Shown: positions 36,548 through 45,706, counted from the stretch's first letter. The stretch: DNA of 64,000 bases from Flagellimonas sp. S3867 (GCF_014698935.1 NZ_JACVMN010000004.1:183224-247223); one strand, 5' to 3'. Notes: generated by a model from the letters alone, not told the origin. Program-made: numbers and translations.

Positions 36548-38766
36548 CGTCAAACCCAATATATAACCATTTTTGCCATGCAAAATGGGTTGTTCTGTGC
36601 ATTTTCCTATGTGCCCAGATATCCTTTGGTCAGAACGATGTCAATTCTACAGCCGATGTACAGTCCATTTTCGACCAATTTACCGTGTATCGTCATCAAA
36701 ATAAGATTGACAAGGCCCTAGAAACTTTGGACAAGGCTGCTGAGATTGCCGAAAACAACGAAGATGCCAAGCTCCTATTAGATACCTATCACCAATATGC
36801 TCGCATATTTTTGGAAGAAGGAGATCGTGAGACCACCATTTTTTATTTAGATCGCGCTAGTATTCTGTTAAAGGACCTCTCCTATTCATTCGGTCAAGCC
36901 ACACATAATTATCTTGAAGCAGCACTTCGCTTTGATGAAGGTAATAATTTTCAATCGTTGAAATTGCTGGAAGAATCCAGAAAGGTTAGCAACAACAGAA
37001 ATCTGGGCAACAACATTCTGTTATTGGAGGCCTACATCTTTACCAATATTGAGCGTTACGACGATGCCATTAAAAATTTGCATGCGCTTATCGTTAATTC
37101 CGATGACAAAGAAAGGGCATACCTTGCCACTAAAGCAAATCTGCAATTGGCAAGCATAAGTCTTGAGCTTAATGATTTGGAGGAAGGAATCATCCATTCC
37201 AAAGCCGCTCTTGAACTTGCTCAAAAACATGGATATTTCAAAGACATTAAAACCGCCAATGAAAAACTATCGCTGATTTATGAAAAAAGCAGTGATTTTG
37301 GTGAGTCGCTTTACTACAAGAAAGCATTGGTGCAAATCAAGGATTCAATTTTCAATATTGAAAAGACGAGATTAGAAACAAAAACGGCGGACAAAATACG
37401 TTTCGAGCATCAAATGAATGAGATCAACAAGCTCACAGCCAAAAACGAAGAGTTGAGCGAATCCAAAAGTCGTTCGGAAATTACGTTGATCTTGACCTCA
37501 GCATTTTTGACCATAATATCGCTTTTGGCAGTTTCCTTATTTAGAAACAACCAAATAAAGCTTAAGACCAACGATCTTTTATACACAAAAAACAAAGAGC
37601 TGGAGTTGGCTCGGGATTCTGCGGTTTCCGCAATGGAAGCTAAAACCAACTTTCTTTCAACAGTTACCCATGAGCTGCGTACGCCACTTTATGCGGTTAC
37701 CGGTTTAACACATTTATTATTGGAGGAAAACCCTTCAGAACATCAAACAGAGCACTTAAGGTCTTTGAAATTCTCGGGGGATTATCTACTAAACTTTATC
37801 AACGATATCCTTCAAATCAACAAAATTGATGCCGACAAGCTGGAACCCTTGAATATTGAATTCAAGTTACATAAGGTTTTAAAGGATGTTGTTGATTCCT
37901 TACAGCAAAATGCAAATGAAAACAGTACAAGTTTGGTTCTTGACTATGATCCAAATATTCCACAGCACTTGCTGGGTGACCCCATAAAGATTTCGCAGGT
38001 ATTCATGAATTTGGTAGGCAACGCGCTTAAATTCACAAAAGACGGCAAAGTAGAGGTCATTGCAAAATTGCTTAAAAAAGAAGAAGACAAGGTAAAACTG
38101 TACTTTGAGGTAAAAGACGATGGTATTGGCATCTCGGAAGACCAGCAGCAAAACATTTTTGACAGTTTTGAGCAAGGCTCCATTCAAATAAACCGCGAGT
38201 ATGGTGGCACCGGACTTGGCCTGACCATTGTAAAGAGTTTACTGGGTATTTTTGACAGTAAAATCAATTTGGAAAGTGAGCTGGGAGAAGGAAGTTCTTT
38301 CTTCTTTGAATTGGATTTAAAATGTGATACCAATGCCTTGGAAGAAGTATCCTTTGAATTGGCCCCTGAAGAATTCGATTTTAAAGGATTGCATTTGTTG
38401 GTGGTTGAGGACAATAAAATCAACCAGGTCATCACCAAAAAAATGCTTACCAAAAAGGAGATTACATGCGATATTGCCAACAACGGTAACGAAGCTATTG
38501 ACCTTGCCAAGTCCAACACGTACAATGCCATTTTAATGGATATTCATATGCCCGGCATAAGCGGGGAAGAAGCCACTCGGCAAATCCGAAAATTTGATTC
38601 GGAAATCCCTATCATTGCCCTTACGGCCATTTCTTTGGATGATAGTTTGGATAGCTTTTACGAAGCGGGGTGCAATGATGTGGTGACCAAGCCATTCAAA
38701 CCTGAAGTTTTCTACCAAAAAATTGGAGAAAACATTTTTCAGAAAAAAGAGCAGGGATTGGTCTAA
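36544..38766 (+). CDS. hybrid sensor histidine kinase/response regulator with TPR sensor
   Basis: A 740-aa protein starting at TTG, with a signal peptide (to about residue 29, ISFGQ) and a TPR-rich extracytoplasmic part (about 35-260). A coiled coil and one membrane segment (about 313-333) follow, then HisKA with H376 in THELRTP, HATPase_c (DDGIGI, GTGLGLTI), and a receiver domain with D666 in ILMDIHMP. The layout suits sensing through periplasmic TPRs. Its stop shares bases with the convergent lpxK stop (CTAA, 38763-38766). Target unknown. Confidence 0.9.
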   Translation: MTSNPIYNHFCHAKWVVLCIFLCAQISFGQNDVNSTADVQSIFDQFTVYRHQNKIDKALETLDKAAEIAENNEDAKLLLDTYHQYARIFLEEGDRETTIFYLDRASILLKDLSYSFGQATHNYLEAALRFDEGNNFQSLKLLEESRKVSNNRNLGNNILLLEAYIFTNIERYDDAIKNLHALIVNSDDKERAYLATKANLQLASISLELNDLEEGIIHSKAALELAQKHGYFKDIKTANEKLSLIYEKSSDFGESLYYKKALVQIKDSIFNIEKTRLETKTADKIRFEHQMNEINKLTAKNEELSESKSRSEITLILTSAFLTIISLLAVSLFRNNQIKLKTNDLLYTKNKELELARDSAVSAMEAKTNFLSTVTHELRTPLYAVTGLTHLLLEENPSEHQTEHLRSLKFSGDYLLNFINDILQINKIDADKLEPLNIEFKLHKVLKDVVDSLQQNANENSTSLVLDYDPNIPQHLLGDPIKISQVFMNLVGNALKFTKDGKVEVIAKLLKKEEDKVKLYFEVKDDGIGISEDQQQNIFDSFEQGSIQINREYGGTGLGLTIVKSLLGIFDSKINLESELGEGSSFFFELDLKCDTNALEEVSFELAPEEFDFKGLHLLVVEDNKINQVITKKMLTKKEITCDIANNGNEAIDLAKSNTYNAILMDIHMPGISGEEATRQIRKFDSEIPIIALTAISLDDSLDSFYEAGCNDVVTKPFKPEVFYQKIGENIFQKKEQGLV

Positions 38767-39758
38767 ATCTGGGCTAAAATTGCCTGCTTTAAAACCTCTC
38801 GGTCTTCGTCTCCAAAATTGTGGGCCACTTCCAAGTAATATAGGTTTTCTACCCTACCCTCCAACCTTACATAATCTTTCTCAGTGGTGAGTACCGTTTC
38901 AAAATTTGCAAACTTTTCTATCTCATCAGCTGAAAAATAATGATGATCGCCAAACTCAAAATGATCAAACTGTAACCCTTGACTTTCTAAATGGGTAACA
39001 AGCGGTTCAGGAGAAGCTATGCCCGTCACCAAGGCAAATTTCCTTTCCCTTAATGCATTCAATCCAATTTGTTCAGCCCCATTGTTTATCTTTTCGGCAT
39101 AGGTTAAGCTTGCAAAAAGCACTTTTTGATGCGTTTTGGGGTCGATGCTCCGGGTAATGCTATTCTTCTCTTCGTTCGAGATATCTGCAGGGCATTTGGT
39201 CACAACAATTAAATCGGCCCGTTTTGCCTCCATTTTACTATCTCTTAAATCACCAGTGGGCAAATACCAATCATCTACAAACAAATTGCCATGAGCCGTC
39301 AATAAAATGGAAAATTTGGATTTTACCCGCCGATGCTGAAAGGCATCATCCAAAAGTATCATATCGGGTTTTGTAGTAGATTCGAGTTGCTGAATTCCAT
39401 TTTGTCTATCCCCATCTACAGCAACCGTGATATTGGGGAACTTTTTATGGAGTTGAAAAGGTTCATCTCCCAAATCTTCAACTGAGCTGTTCGGTCCTGC
39501 AAACAAAAATCCTTTGGACTTTCTTTTATAGCCCCTACTCAAAACCGCTATGCTCCTTTTTTCCAATAACCTTACCAAATATTCAATCATTGGGGTCTTT
39601 CCGGTGCCTCCAACACTCAGATTCCCTATGCAAATGGTGGGTGTTCTATAGGTCTTGGATTTGAAAATCCCCATATCGAACAAGCGGTTTCTTATAAAAA
39701 CCACCAGGGCATAGATCAATGAAAACGGAAATGCGATTTTGCGAAGCAATTGCAGCAT
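38763..39758 (-). CDS. lpxK: tetraacyldisaccharide 4'-kinase
   Basis: A 331-aa lipid A pathway kinase that phosphorylates the 4' position of the disaccharide precursor at the inner membrane. An N-terminal membrane helix is followed by the P-loop SVGGTGKTP and the conserved DDAFQHRR. The ATG at 39758 is chosen because similarity begins there. The same frame stays open another 345 bp across the divergent Nif3 gene, which is not credible. Confidence 0.94.
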   Translation of the reverse strand: MLQLLRKIAFPFSLIYALVVFIRNRLFDMGIFKSKTYRTPTICIGNLSVGGTGKTPMIEYLVRLLEKRSIAVLSRGYKRKSKGFLFAGPNSSVEDLGDEPFQLHKKFPNITVAVDGDRQNGIQQLESTTKPDMILLDDAFQHRRVKSKFSILLTAHGNLFVDDWYLPTGDLRDSKMEAKRADLIVVTKCPADISNEEKNSITRSIDPKTHQKVLFASLTYAEKINNGAEQIGLNALRERKFALVTGIASPEPLVTHLESQGLQFDHFEFGDHHYFSADEIEKFANFETVLTTEKDYVRLEGRVENLYYLEVAHNFGDEDREVLKQAILAQI

Positions 39759-39806
39759 AAAGCGAAAATATAATATTTTATCTTTAGCCAACTTAAGAAA
39801 CAGCAA

Positions 39807-40901
39807 ATGACAGTAAAGGATATCACAAAAATACTGGAAGAACTTGCTCCATTGCAACATGCAGAGGATTTTGATAATGTGGGCCTTCTGGTGGGCAATG
39901 TCAATATGGATGTTAGGGGAGTTCTGGTGACTCTCGACACTTTGGAGGAGGTTGTTGATGAAGCCATCAAAAAAGAGTGCAATCTCATTGTCAGCTTTCA
40001 TCCTATAATCTTTAAAGGGTTGAAGAAACTTACTGGGTCCAATTATGTGGAACGTGTGGTCTTGAAGGCAATTACCAACAATATTGCCATCTATAGTATG
40101 CATACGGCCCTGGACAATAGCAATGCCGGGGTGAATGCCAAAATCTGTGAGGTATTAGATATTCAGAACCCAAAAATTCTTATTCCTAAATCAAAAACCA
40201 TAAAAAAACTGGTAACATATGCTCCTATTGAGTCAGCTGAGGAGGTCAAATCGGCTTTGTTCCGTGCAGGTGCCGGTGAAATGGGAAATTACAGCAATTG
40301 TAGTTTTAGCAGCGAGGGAGTTGGCAGTTTCAAACCCGAAGAGGGTACAAATCCAACATTGGGAGAGATTGGAAAAGTACAATTGGAAAAAGAAATGCAA
40401 ATCAATATGATTTTTTCTTTTGAAAAACAGGCCACTATTCTGTCTGCACTTTTTAAAAACCATCCATATGAAGAGGTCGCCTATGAAATTTTAACCCTGG
40501 AGAATACAAATTTGGATATAGGTATGGGGATGATAGGTGAGCTAGAAACTGAAATGGAAGAAGGGGCTTTTCTTAAAATGGTAAAGAATCGAATGAATGC
40601 CTCTGTAGTCCGTCACTCAAAATTACGAGATAAAAAAGTAAAAAGAGTAGCTGTTTTAGGGGGTAGTGGCGCCTTTGCAATCCCTTACGCCAAAAAAGCA
40701 AAAGCAGATGTTTTTATCACTTCCGACATAAAATACCATGAGTTTTACCAAGCCGAAGGGCAATTGGTGATCGCTGATATCGGGCACTTTGAAACTGAGC
40801 AGTTTACAAAAGAGTTATTGGTTGATTATCTTATCAAAAAAATTCCTAATTTTGCAGTCGCGTTATCGGAAAGTATAACAAATCCCATCAAGTATTTATA
40901 A
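39807..40901 (+). CDS. Nif3-like dinuclear metal-centre protein
   Basis: A 364-aa NIF3/DUF34 protein with the metal-binding pattern SFHPIIF, MHTALDNSNAGVN and the C-terminal DIGHFETE. A middle insertion domain of about 100 residues (PII/CutA-like) is present, as in YqfO-type members. It forms hexamers with two metal ions per subunit; its reaction is uncertain, though a GTP cyclohydrolase link has been proposed for some members. It is 6 bp upstream of the coiled-coil gene, a widely conserved pairing. Confidence 0.9.
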   Translation: MTVKDITKILEELAPLQHAEDFDNVGLLVGNVNMDVRGVLVTLDTLEEVVDEAIKKECNLIVSFHPIIFKGLKKLTGSNYVERVVLKAITNNIAIYSMHTALDNSNAGVNAKICEVLDIQNPKILIPKSKTIKKLVTYAPIESAEEVKSALFRAGAGEMGNYSNCSFSSEGVGSFKPEEGTNPTLGEIGKVQLEKEMQINMIFSFEKQATILSALFKNHPYEEVAYEILTLENTNLDIGMGMIGELETEMEEGAFLKMVKNRMNASVVRHSKLRDKKVKRVAVLGGSGAFAIPYAKKAKADVFITSDIKYHEFYQAEGQLVIADIGHFETEQFTKELLVDYLIKKIPNFAVALSESITNPIKYL

Positions 40902-40907
40902 AAATTT

Positions 40908-41687
40908 ATGGCGAACAAGAAAGAAAACACCGTGGAAGAAAAACTAAGAGCACTTTATGATCTACAGTTGATCGATTCCCGGGTTGATGAAATACGAAAT
41001 GTTAGAGGTGAATTACCATTGGAAGTACAAGATTTGGAAGATGAAGTACTAGGCCTTAAAACCCGTATGGATAAATTAAAAACCGATGTTGAAACGGTTA
41101 ATTTTGAAATTGCTGCCAAAAAGAACCTTATTGAGGAGTCGAAGGTATTGATGAAAAAGTATGCCGAGCAACAAAAAAATGTACGCAACAGCCGTGAATT
41201 TAACTCTTTGAGCAAAGAAATAGAGTTTCAAGAGCTTGAAATTCAGTTGGCCGAGAAAAATATAAAGGAATTCAAGGCCCAGATAGAGCAGAAAAAAGAG
41301 GTGATATCCGAAACCAAGGAAAAATTATCTGAACGTGACGGACATTTAAAGCACAAAAAAGGAGAGTTGGATGCCATTCTTGCTGAAACTGAAAAAGAAG
41401 AAAAGGCGCTTTTGAAGAAATCGGAAGAATTCGAAGATAAAATCGAAGAGCGATTGATTCAAGCGTACAAACGTATCCGACACAATGTAAAGAATGGTTT
41501 AGCGGTTGTTCCTGTTGAACGTGGCGCCTCTGGCGGTTCTTTCTTTACCATTCCACCACAGGTTCAGGTTGAGATTGCTTCTCGCAAGAAAATCATTACC
41601 GATGAACACAGTGGAAGGATTTTGGTCGATCCTTTACTTGCTGAAGAAGAACAAGGTAAAATGCAAAAATTATTTTCTAAGATTTAG
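40908..41687 (+). CDS. coiled-coil protein of the C4-type zinc-ribbon family, cysteines lost
   Basis: A 259-aa protein. Residues about 10-180 are a long coiled coil with the conserved KKYAEQQKNVRNSREFNSLSKE-like hinge. The C-terminal 60 residues match the zinc-ribbon part of the family (VPVERGASGGSFFTIPPQ and KIITDEHSGRILVDP). The four zinc-binding cysteines of the family are replaced (A/S/H/S). The gene pairs with Nif3, as in many bacteria. Function unknown. A terminator follows at 41711. Confidence 0.85.
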   Translation: MANKKENTVEEKLRALYDLQLIDSRVDEIRNVRGELPLEVQDLEDEVLGLKTRMDKLKTDVETVNFEIAAKKNLIEESKVLMKKYAEQQKNVRNSREFNSLSKEIEFQELEIQLAEKNIKEFKAQIEQKKEVISETKEKLSERDGHLKHKKGELDAILAETEKEEKALLKKSEEFEDKIEERLIQAYKRIRHNVKNGLAVVPVERGASGGSFFTIPPQVQVEIASRKKIITDEHSGRILVDPLLAEEEQGKMQKLFSKI

Positions 41688-41710
41688 ATAACAACGCATT
41701 TAAAAAACAT

Positions 41711-41734
41711 AAGCCACCTAAAGGTGGCTTTTTT
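41711..41734. terminator. bidirectional terminator
   Basis: An AAGCCACC / GGTGGCTT stem with a 4-nt loop and a TTTTTT run, between the convergent coiled-coil gene and kmo. Confidence 0.8.
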
Positions 41735-41737
41735 GTT

Positions 41738-43093
41738 TCATTCAGTTTCCAATTCCAATAAAGCGAGTATTTTCTTTTCCACCGCTATGGTTTCCCATTT
41801 ATTCTCAATATCTGGAAGTTGCATTACCTGCTGCATTATCCTTTCTTGCATATCGCCAATGGCCAAGGCTTCGGCATAAGGTCTATCTGAAAAAGTGACC
41901 CTACTATATACAGGAATCCATTTATCTGGATATTTTTTTGCGAATTTTTTCTCTATTTTCTTCTGCAACAGAAATTCCTGGTCTGCAGTTTTGCTGCTCA
42001 TTTCAACAAAATTTCTGTAACTGAGTTCTGCAATGGCATCCGCGTTGGGCTTGCGCTGCTTTTGGTATTCAGAAAATATGGTTTCCCAGTTATCACCGTG
42101 GGTTCCCATAAGTTCATTTAGTGCAAAAATATCCTCAAAACCAGCATTCATTCCCTGTCCATAAAAAGGAACGATTGCGTGTGCCGAATCTCCTACCAAG
42201 GCAACCTTGTCCCAATACGTCCATGGGTAACACTTCATGGTCACCATGGCACTTGTTGGATTGTTGAAAAAATCTTTGGTGAGATTTTCAATTTCCTTTC
42301 TAACATTTGGAAAATATGTCTTAAAAAAGGTTTCTGCCTCTTTTTTAGTGGTGATACTTTCAAATGATACGGTTCCTTCAAAAGGCAAAAATAGCGTACA
42401 GGTAAAGCTCCCATCTATATTAGGCATGGCGATAAGCATAAACCTTCCCCTAGGCCAAATGTGAAATGAATTTTTCTCTAATTTATGGGAACCATCTACA
42501 TTAGGTGGAATAGTAAGCTCTTTATACCCTACATCAATAAAACTTTGGGAATAATCGAACCTGCTTCGGCGCTGCATTTTATGGCGCACTCTAGAAAAAG
42601 CACCATCACATCCAAAAATTAAGTCATATTGGTATTCTTTCCATTCGCTTTTCTCCGATTCGCCGGTATATAATCTTGCTCCTGGCAAATTGATATCCCA
42701 AACTTTTTCATTGAATTGAAATTTTGCCCCTGCTTTTTCGGCCAAATCAATCATTCGTCGATTCAAAACACCTCTGGAAATCGACCAAATCGCCTCTCCA
42801 TCTTTGCCATATTTTTGAAAATAAACGGGCTTCTCGTTCACATGCATTGCCCTTTTTTCCAAAGGAATGGCAATTTCTTTGATGCTATCTTCCAATCCTA
42901 CTTCGCGTAAAGCCCGCCAACCCCGATTGCTCATGGCCAAATTGATAGATCGACCCGAAAATTCAATAGTTCGAATATCTGGTCTCCGGTCAAAAACTGT
43001 TACTAAATGACCTCTTTTTCTTAAATAAATTGCCAACAGGGAACCCACCAATCCAGAACCGATGATGGCAATATTTTTGGGGATTTGTGTCAT
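41738..43093 (-). CDS. kmo: kynurenine 3-monooxygenase
   Basis: A 451-aa FAD monooxygenase with the dinucleotide motif GSGLVG (about 12-17), DRRPD, the second FAD motif GDSAHAIVPFYGQGMNAGFED, and a C-terminal hydrophobic-helix region. It hydroxylates kynurenine to 3-hydroxykynurenine, the step before kynureninase (kynU at 48620-49888). The ATG at 43093 is preferred because the 26 residues upstream do not match the family. An 8-bp inverted repeat lies 59-80 bp upstream. Confidence 0.93.
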   Translation of the reverse strand: MTQIPKNIAIIGSGLVGSLLAIYLRKRGHLVTVFDRRPDIRTIEFSGRSINLAMSNRGWRALREVGLEDSIKEIAIPLEKRAMHVNEKPVYFQKYGKDGEAIWSISRGVLNRRMIDLAEKAGAKFQFNEKVWDINLPGARLYTGESEKSEWKEYQYDLIFGCDGAFSRVRHKMQRRSRFDYSQSFIDVGYKELTIPPNVDGSHKLEKNSFHIWPRGRFMLIAMPNIDGSFTCTLFLPFEGTVSFESITTKKEAETFFKTYFPNVRKEIENLTKDFFNNPTSAMVTMKCYPWTYWDKVALVGDSAHAIVPFYGQGMNAGFEDIFALNELMGTHGDNWETIFSEYQKQRKPNADAIAELSYRNFVEMSSKTADQEFLLQKKIEKKFAKKYPDKWIPVYSRVTFSDRPYAEALAIGDMQERIMQQVMQLPDIENKWETIAVEKKILALLELETE

Positions 43094-43151
43094 AAGTACC
43101 GATGGGTCAGTTCGTGTTAAACGATAAAAATAAGGAATAAAGTGGGATTGG

Positions 43152-43173
43152 ATTTGCTCTGAATGGAGCAAAT
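43152..43173. promoter_or_regulatory. inverted repeat upstream of kmo
   Basis: A perfect 8-bp inverted repeat (ATTTGCTC, 6-nt spacer, GAGCAAAT), 59-80 bp before the kmo ATG. It could be an operator. No matching copy was seen upstream of kynU. Confidence 0.35.
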
Positions 43174-43323
43174 TCGGCTAAAATCAATCACTTTTTGTTT
43201 CAAATCCAACAGCAACATTGTTCAAAAAATAATTTCACATTTTTTAACATTTCAAAAAGGACTTTTGGTATCAAAATTGCCGTATATATTATAAATATCC
43301 CGCTTCGGCGTCCATATATATGC

Positions 43324-43358
43324 AAAAAGTCCTTCATAAATTTTATGAAGGACTTTTT
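43324..43358 (-). terminator. long palindrome, probable clpP terminator
   Basis: A 17-bp perfect inverted repeat (arms AAAAAGTCCTTCATAAA and its complement) with a one-base centre, 43 bp past the clpP stop. Its A/T ends give U-runs on either strand. Confidence 0.65.
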
Positions 43359-43367
43359 CCCTTTTTG

Positions 43368-43390
43368 CACACTTCGACAAGCTCAGTGTG
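43368..43390. repeat. REP-like element, copy 1
   Basis: CACACT-N11-AGTGTG followed by ACAA, with the loop TCGACAAGCTC. It matches copy 2 at 54975-54997 except for three bases and keeps the stem. Confidence 0.5.
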
Positions 43391-43400
43391 ACAATATATC

Positions 43401-43949
43401 TTATTCCAAAATGCCGTCTACAATACCGTAGGCAACAGATTCTTCGGCGCCCATCCAATAGTCACGGTCAAAATCTTTCATGACCTTGTCGTAGTCCTGT
43501 CCACAATTTTCTGCCAAAATCTTTGCGCCAAGTTCTTTGGTCTTGATAATTTCTTTGGCTTGAATCTCGATATTGGAGGCCTGCCCTTGCGCTCCGCCAC
43601 TTGGTTGATGAATCATCACTCGAGCGTGCGGCTGAATAAAGCGTCTCCCTTTTTCTCCAACAGACAATAGAATGGATCCCATTGAAGCCGCCAAACCTGA
43701 ACAAACCGTAGAAACTGGGCTTTTTATCTGTTTGATGGTATCGTAAATCGCAAAACCAGAAGTCACATATCCACCTGGACTATTGATAATCAACTGAATT
43801 TCCTTGTTATTTTGAAGATCCAAATAGAGTAAGCGGTCTATTACGTGCTTTGCCGAATCATCATCCACCATTCCCCATAAAAAAACTTTGCGCTCTTCAA
43901 GCAATTTCTCTTGGACCAACTCTTGTACCTTTCCTTTTTTTGAACTCAT
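43401..43949 (-). CDS. clpP: ATP-dependent Clp protease proteolytic subunit
   Basis: A 182-aa serine peptidase with the triad S89 (GLAASMGS), H114 (MIHQPSGG) and D163 (DRDYWMGAEEA-like). It has almost no propeptide. There is no clpX or tig next to it, which is the usual context of the main clpP, so this may be a second copy. It forms a barrel that works with Clp ATPases. A -7 box (43970-43977) lies 20 nt upstream. Confidence 0.93.
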   Translation of the reverse strand: MSSKKGKVQELVQEKLLEERKVFLWGMVDDDSAKHVIDRLLYLDLQNNKEIQLIINSPGGYVTSGFAIYDTIKQIKSPVSTVCSGLAASMGSILLSVGEKGRRFIQPHARVMIHQPSGGAQGQASNIEIQAKEIIKTKELGAKILAENCGQDYDKVMKDFDRDYWMGAEESVAYGIVDGILE

Positions 43950-43969
43950 TCTTTAGCTTTTGAAAGTTT

Positions 43970-43977
43970 CAAAATTA
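43970..43977 (-). promoter_or_regulatory. -7 box of clpP
   Basis: TAATTTTG on the minus strand matches TAnnTTTG and lies 20 nt before the clpP ATG. Confidence 0.45.
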
Positions 43978-44033
43978 ATCAAATTCCAAAGAAGTTTTTG
44001 GCACAATCCATTCTCTTTATAGAAATATCCGAA

Positions 44034-44861
44034 TTACGACTTTATCTCGACCTTTTCAGAAACCACATCTTTAATTGGAATTACAAATTTTCCATTTTTG
44101 GTGACCAAGGTCAAGGAGTTATTTTCTATCGCCTCAATGGTCCCAGAATGTCCTGAAATAACCACTTTGTCACCGACCGCGTAAGTCCTTCGGGTATAAA
44201 AAGACCTTAAAAGGTCGGTAATGACATCCCTTGACCCTAAACCAAGACCTAAAGCAAAGGCAAGTAAGAATGCACCCAAAATCATGGTGATGTTATTGGT
44301 AATAATGGAAGTGTCTATTCCCGCCTGGTTCAGAGCAGTAATCGAAATAAATATCACAATGATGTAAAAGAGCATATTGCTCACCACATTAGACCCTCCA
44401 AATTCAAGGGAGTCGAATAGCTTTTTCACTGTTTTCTTCACAAAATTTCCGATATAAAGTCCAATCATCATCAACGCCAATGCGCTAAACAATCGTGGTA
44501 GGTAGCGTAAAAGATTTCCTATTTCGGTAGAGATGATTTCCCAACTCAAAATATCGGCTGCGACAATCAAGAAGACCAAGAGTAAAAACCACTTGACAAA
44601 CCCTAGGATCACCTTGATAATATCAATTTTTAGGTCTCCTTTACCAAACAAATCCATCTCATTGATTTTTTCACTCAATGCGTCGGCTTTGGCCAGCTTT
44701 AAAATCTTTCCAAAAATAAACAGTATGATTTTTGTGACAATCCACCCGATCAAAAGAACGATCAGTGCACCAATTATCTTGGGCAGGGCCATTGCAATGT
44801 CCCTTCCCATGGTTGTGAGAGAGTCGAAGGTCAGGTCTTTCCATTCATTTATAGTTTCCAT
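44034..44861 (-). CDS. mechanosensitive ion channel (MscS family)
   Basis: A 275-aa membrane protein: four to five hydrophobic segments (about 25-55, 85-110, 120-145, 160-180, 190-215). The last is a glycine-rich pore helix (LAFALGLGLGSRDVITD), followed by a beta domain (YAVGDKVVISGHSGTIEAIE). It opens under membrane tension to release solutes on osmotic downshock. It lies 26 bp after the small 62-aa protein gene on the same strand. Confidence 0.9.
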   Translation of the reverse strand: METINEWKDLTFDSLTTMGRDIAMALPKIIGALIVLLIGWIVTKIILFIFGKILKLAKADALSEKINEMDLFGKGDLKIDIIKVILGFVKWFLLLVFLIVAADILSWEIISTEIGNLLRYLPRLFSALALMMIGLYIGNFVKKTVKKLFDSLEFGGSNVVSNMLFYIIVIFISITALNQAGIDTSIITNNITMILGAFLLAFALGLGLGSRDVITDLLRSFYTRRTYAVGDKVVISGHSGTIEAIENNSLTLVTKNGKFVIPIKDVVSEKVEIKS

Positions 44862-44887
44862 ATTCGTAGTTTTTTAAGTATTCTTAA

Positions 44888-45076
44888 TTAATTATTTCCC
44901 AAAGTCTTAAAGAGTTTCCGTAATGCTGAGCCCACATTGAAAGAAAACAATGATGCTAGATCAAGAATCAACTTTGCAGCTGCTATGTCGTTCATTACCT
45001 TTTTCTTCATTCCAGGTGGGACCTCTCTTAATGAGGCCTCTAATTCCCTAAATGGATTTCTTTTCTTCTTTGCCAT
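44888..45076 (-). CDS. small conserved basic protein
   Basis: A 62-aa protein that is Lys/Arg-rich at the N-terminus (MAKKKRNPF), with a predicted amphipathic helix (about 20-58). It starts directly after the sigma-factor stop with no gap, so it is co-transcribed. The similarity of this arrangement to sigma operons suggests a link to sigma-factor control, but no anti-sigma motif is visible. Function unknown. Confidence 0.7.
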   Translation of the reverse strand: MAKKKRNPFRELEASLREVPPGMKKKVMNDIAAAKLILDLASLFSFNVGSALRKLFKTLGNN

Positions 45077-45706
45077 CTATGGTAAGGTGTTATAGATTTC
45101 CAATAGTTTTTCTTTTGCTCTCTTCAAACGCATCTTAACTGCGCTCTCCCCTATTTCCATAAGGGTAACAAGGTCTTTTATCGATGCACCATCTTGATAT
45201 TTCAATAACAAAATGGACTTGTCCTCAGCAGAAATCTGCTCCAAGGCCTCTTTTAGTTTGTTGGTCTTCATCTCAAAAAGGCTATCATCAGGTACTTCGG
45301 CGGTAAGCTTGTACTCTGAATCTTCAACCGGTATCGATTTATCGCTCATTTTCCGTTGCTTGTTCCTATTTACATAGTTTACACAGAAGTTATAGGTAAA
45401 AGAGTACAGCCAAGTCGAAAACTTGGATTTCCCTTTGAACATCTTCAGTTTTATGAACAATTGCAAGAAAACATCCTGTGTTAGGTCTTCAGCTTCGTCT
45501 TCGGATCTTGCAAATCCATAGCACTTGTTATAGACCATTTTTGCATAACGGTCATACAGCTTACCAAACAGTAAAGGATTGTTGTTGGCCACAATCTTTT
45601 TCACCAGCTCCTCATCCGATAAATGGGCATACGGGTCATCTGTTTCCAATGATTTCTTATCAAGGTTATTTATAAGAATTAGAAACAGCCTTTTGAGAAA
45701 AGTCAC
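45077..45706 (-). CDS. ECF-type RNA polymerase sigma factor
   Basis: A 209-aa sigma factor with region 2 (DEAEDLTQDVFLQLFIKLKMF, FSTWLYSFTYNFCVNYVNR) and region 4 (DGASIKDLVTLMEIGESAVKMRLKRAKEKL). The only start that opens the whole frame is a GTG at 45706, which gives a hydrophobic N-terminal extension (TFLKRLFLILI) before the sigma domain. A shorter start is possible. The 62-aa gene follows immediately. Confidence 0.88.
   Translation of the reverse strand: MTFLKRLFLILINNLDKKSLETDDPYAHLSDEELVKKIVANNNPLLFGKLYDRYAKMVYNKCYGFARSEDEAEDLTQDVFLQLFIKLKMFKGKSKFSTWLYSFTYNFCVNYVNRNKQRKMSDKSIPVEDSEYKLTAEVPDDSLFEMKTNKLKEALEQISAEDKSILLLKYQDGASIKDLVTLMEIGESAVKMRLKRAKEKLLEIYNTLP

Larger units (their letters stand above)
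43094..43400. other. intergenic region between clpP and kmo
   Basis: This 307-bp gap has no credible gene. It holds an inverted repeat ATTTGCTC-N6-GAGCAAAT (43152-43173), three copies of a GGACTTTT/AAAAGTCC arm (43254-43266, 43324-43334, 43348-43358), and a REP-like element (43368-43390). Confidence 0.7.

Noticed and set aside
39759..40103. 115-residue N-terminal extension of LpxK
   Set aside because: It runs antisense through the Nif3 gene; similarity to LpxK begins at 39758.
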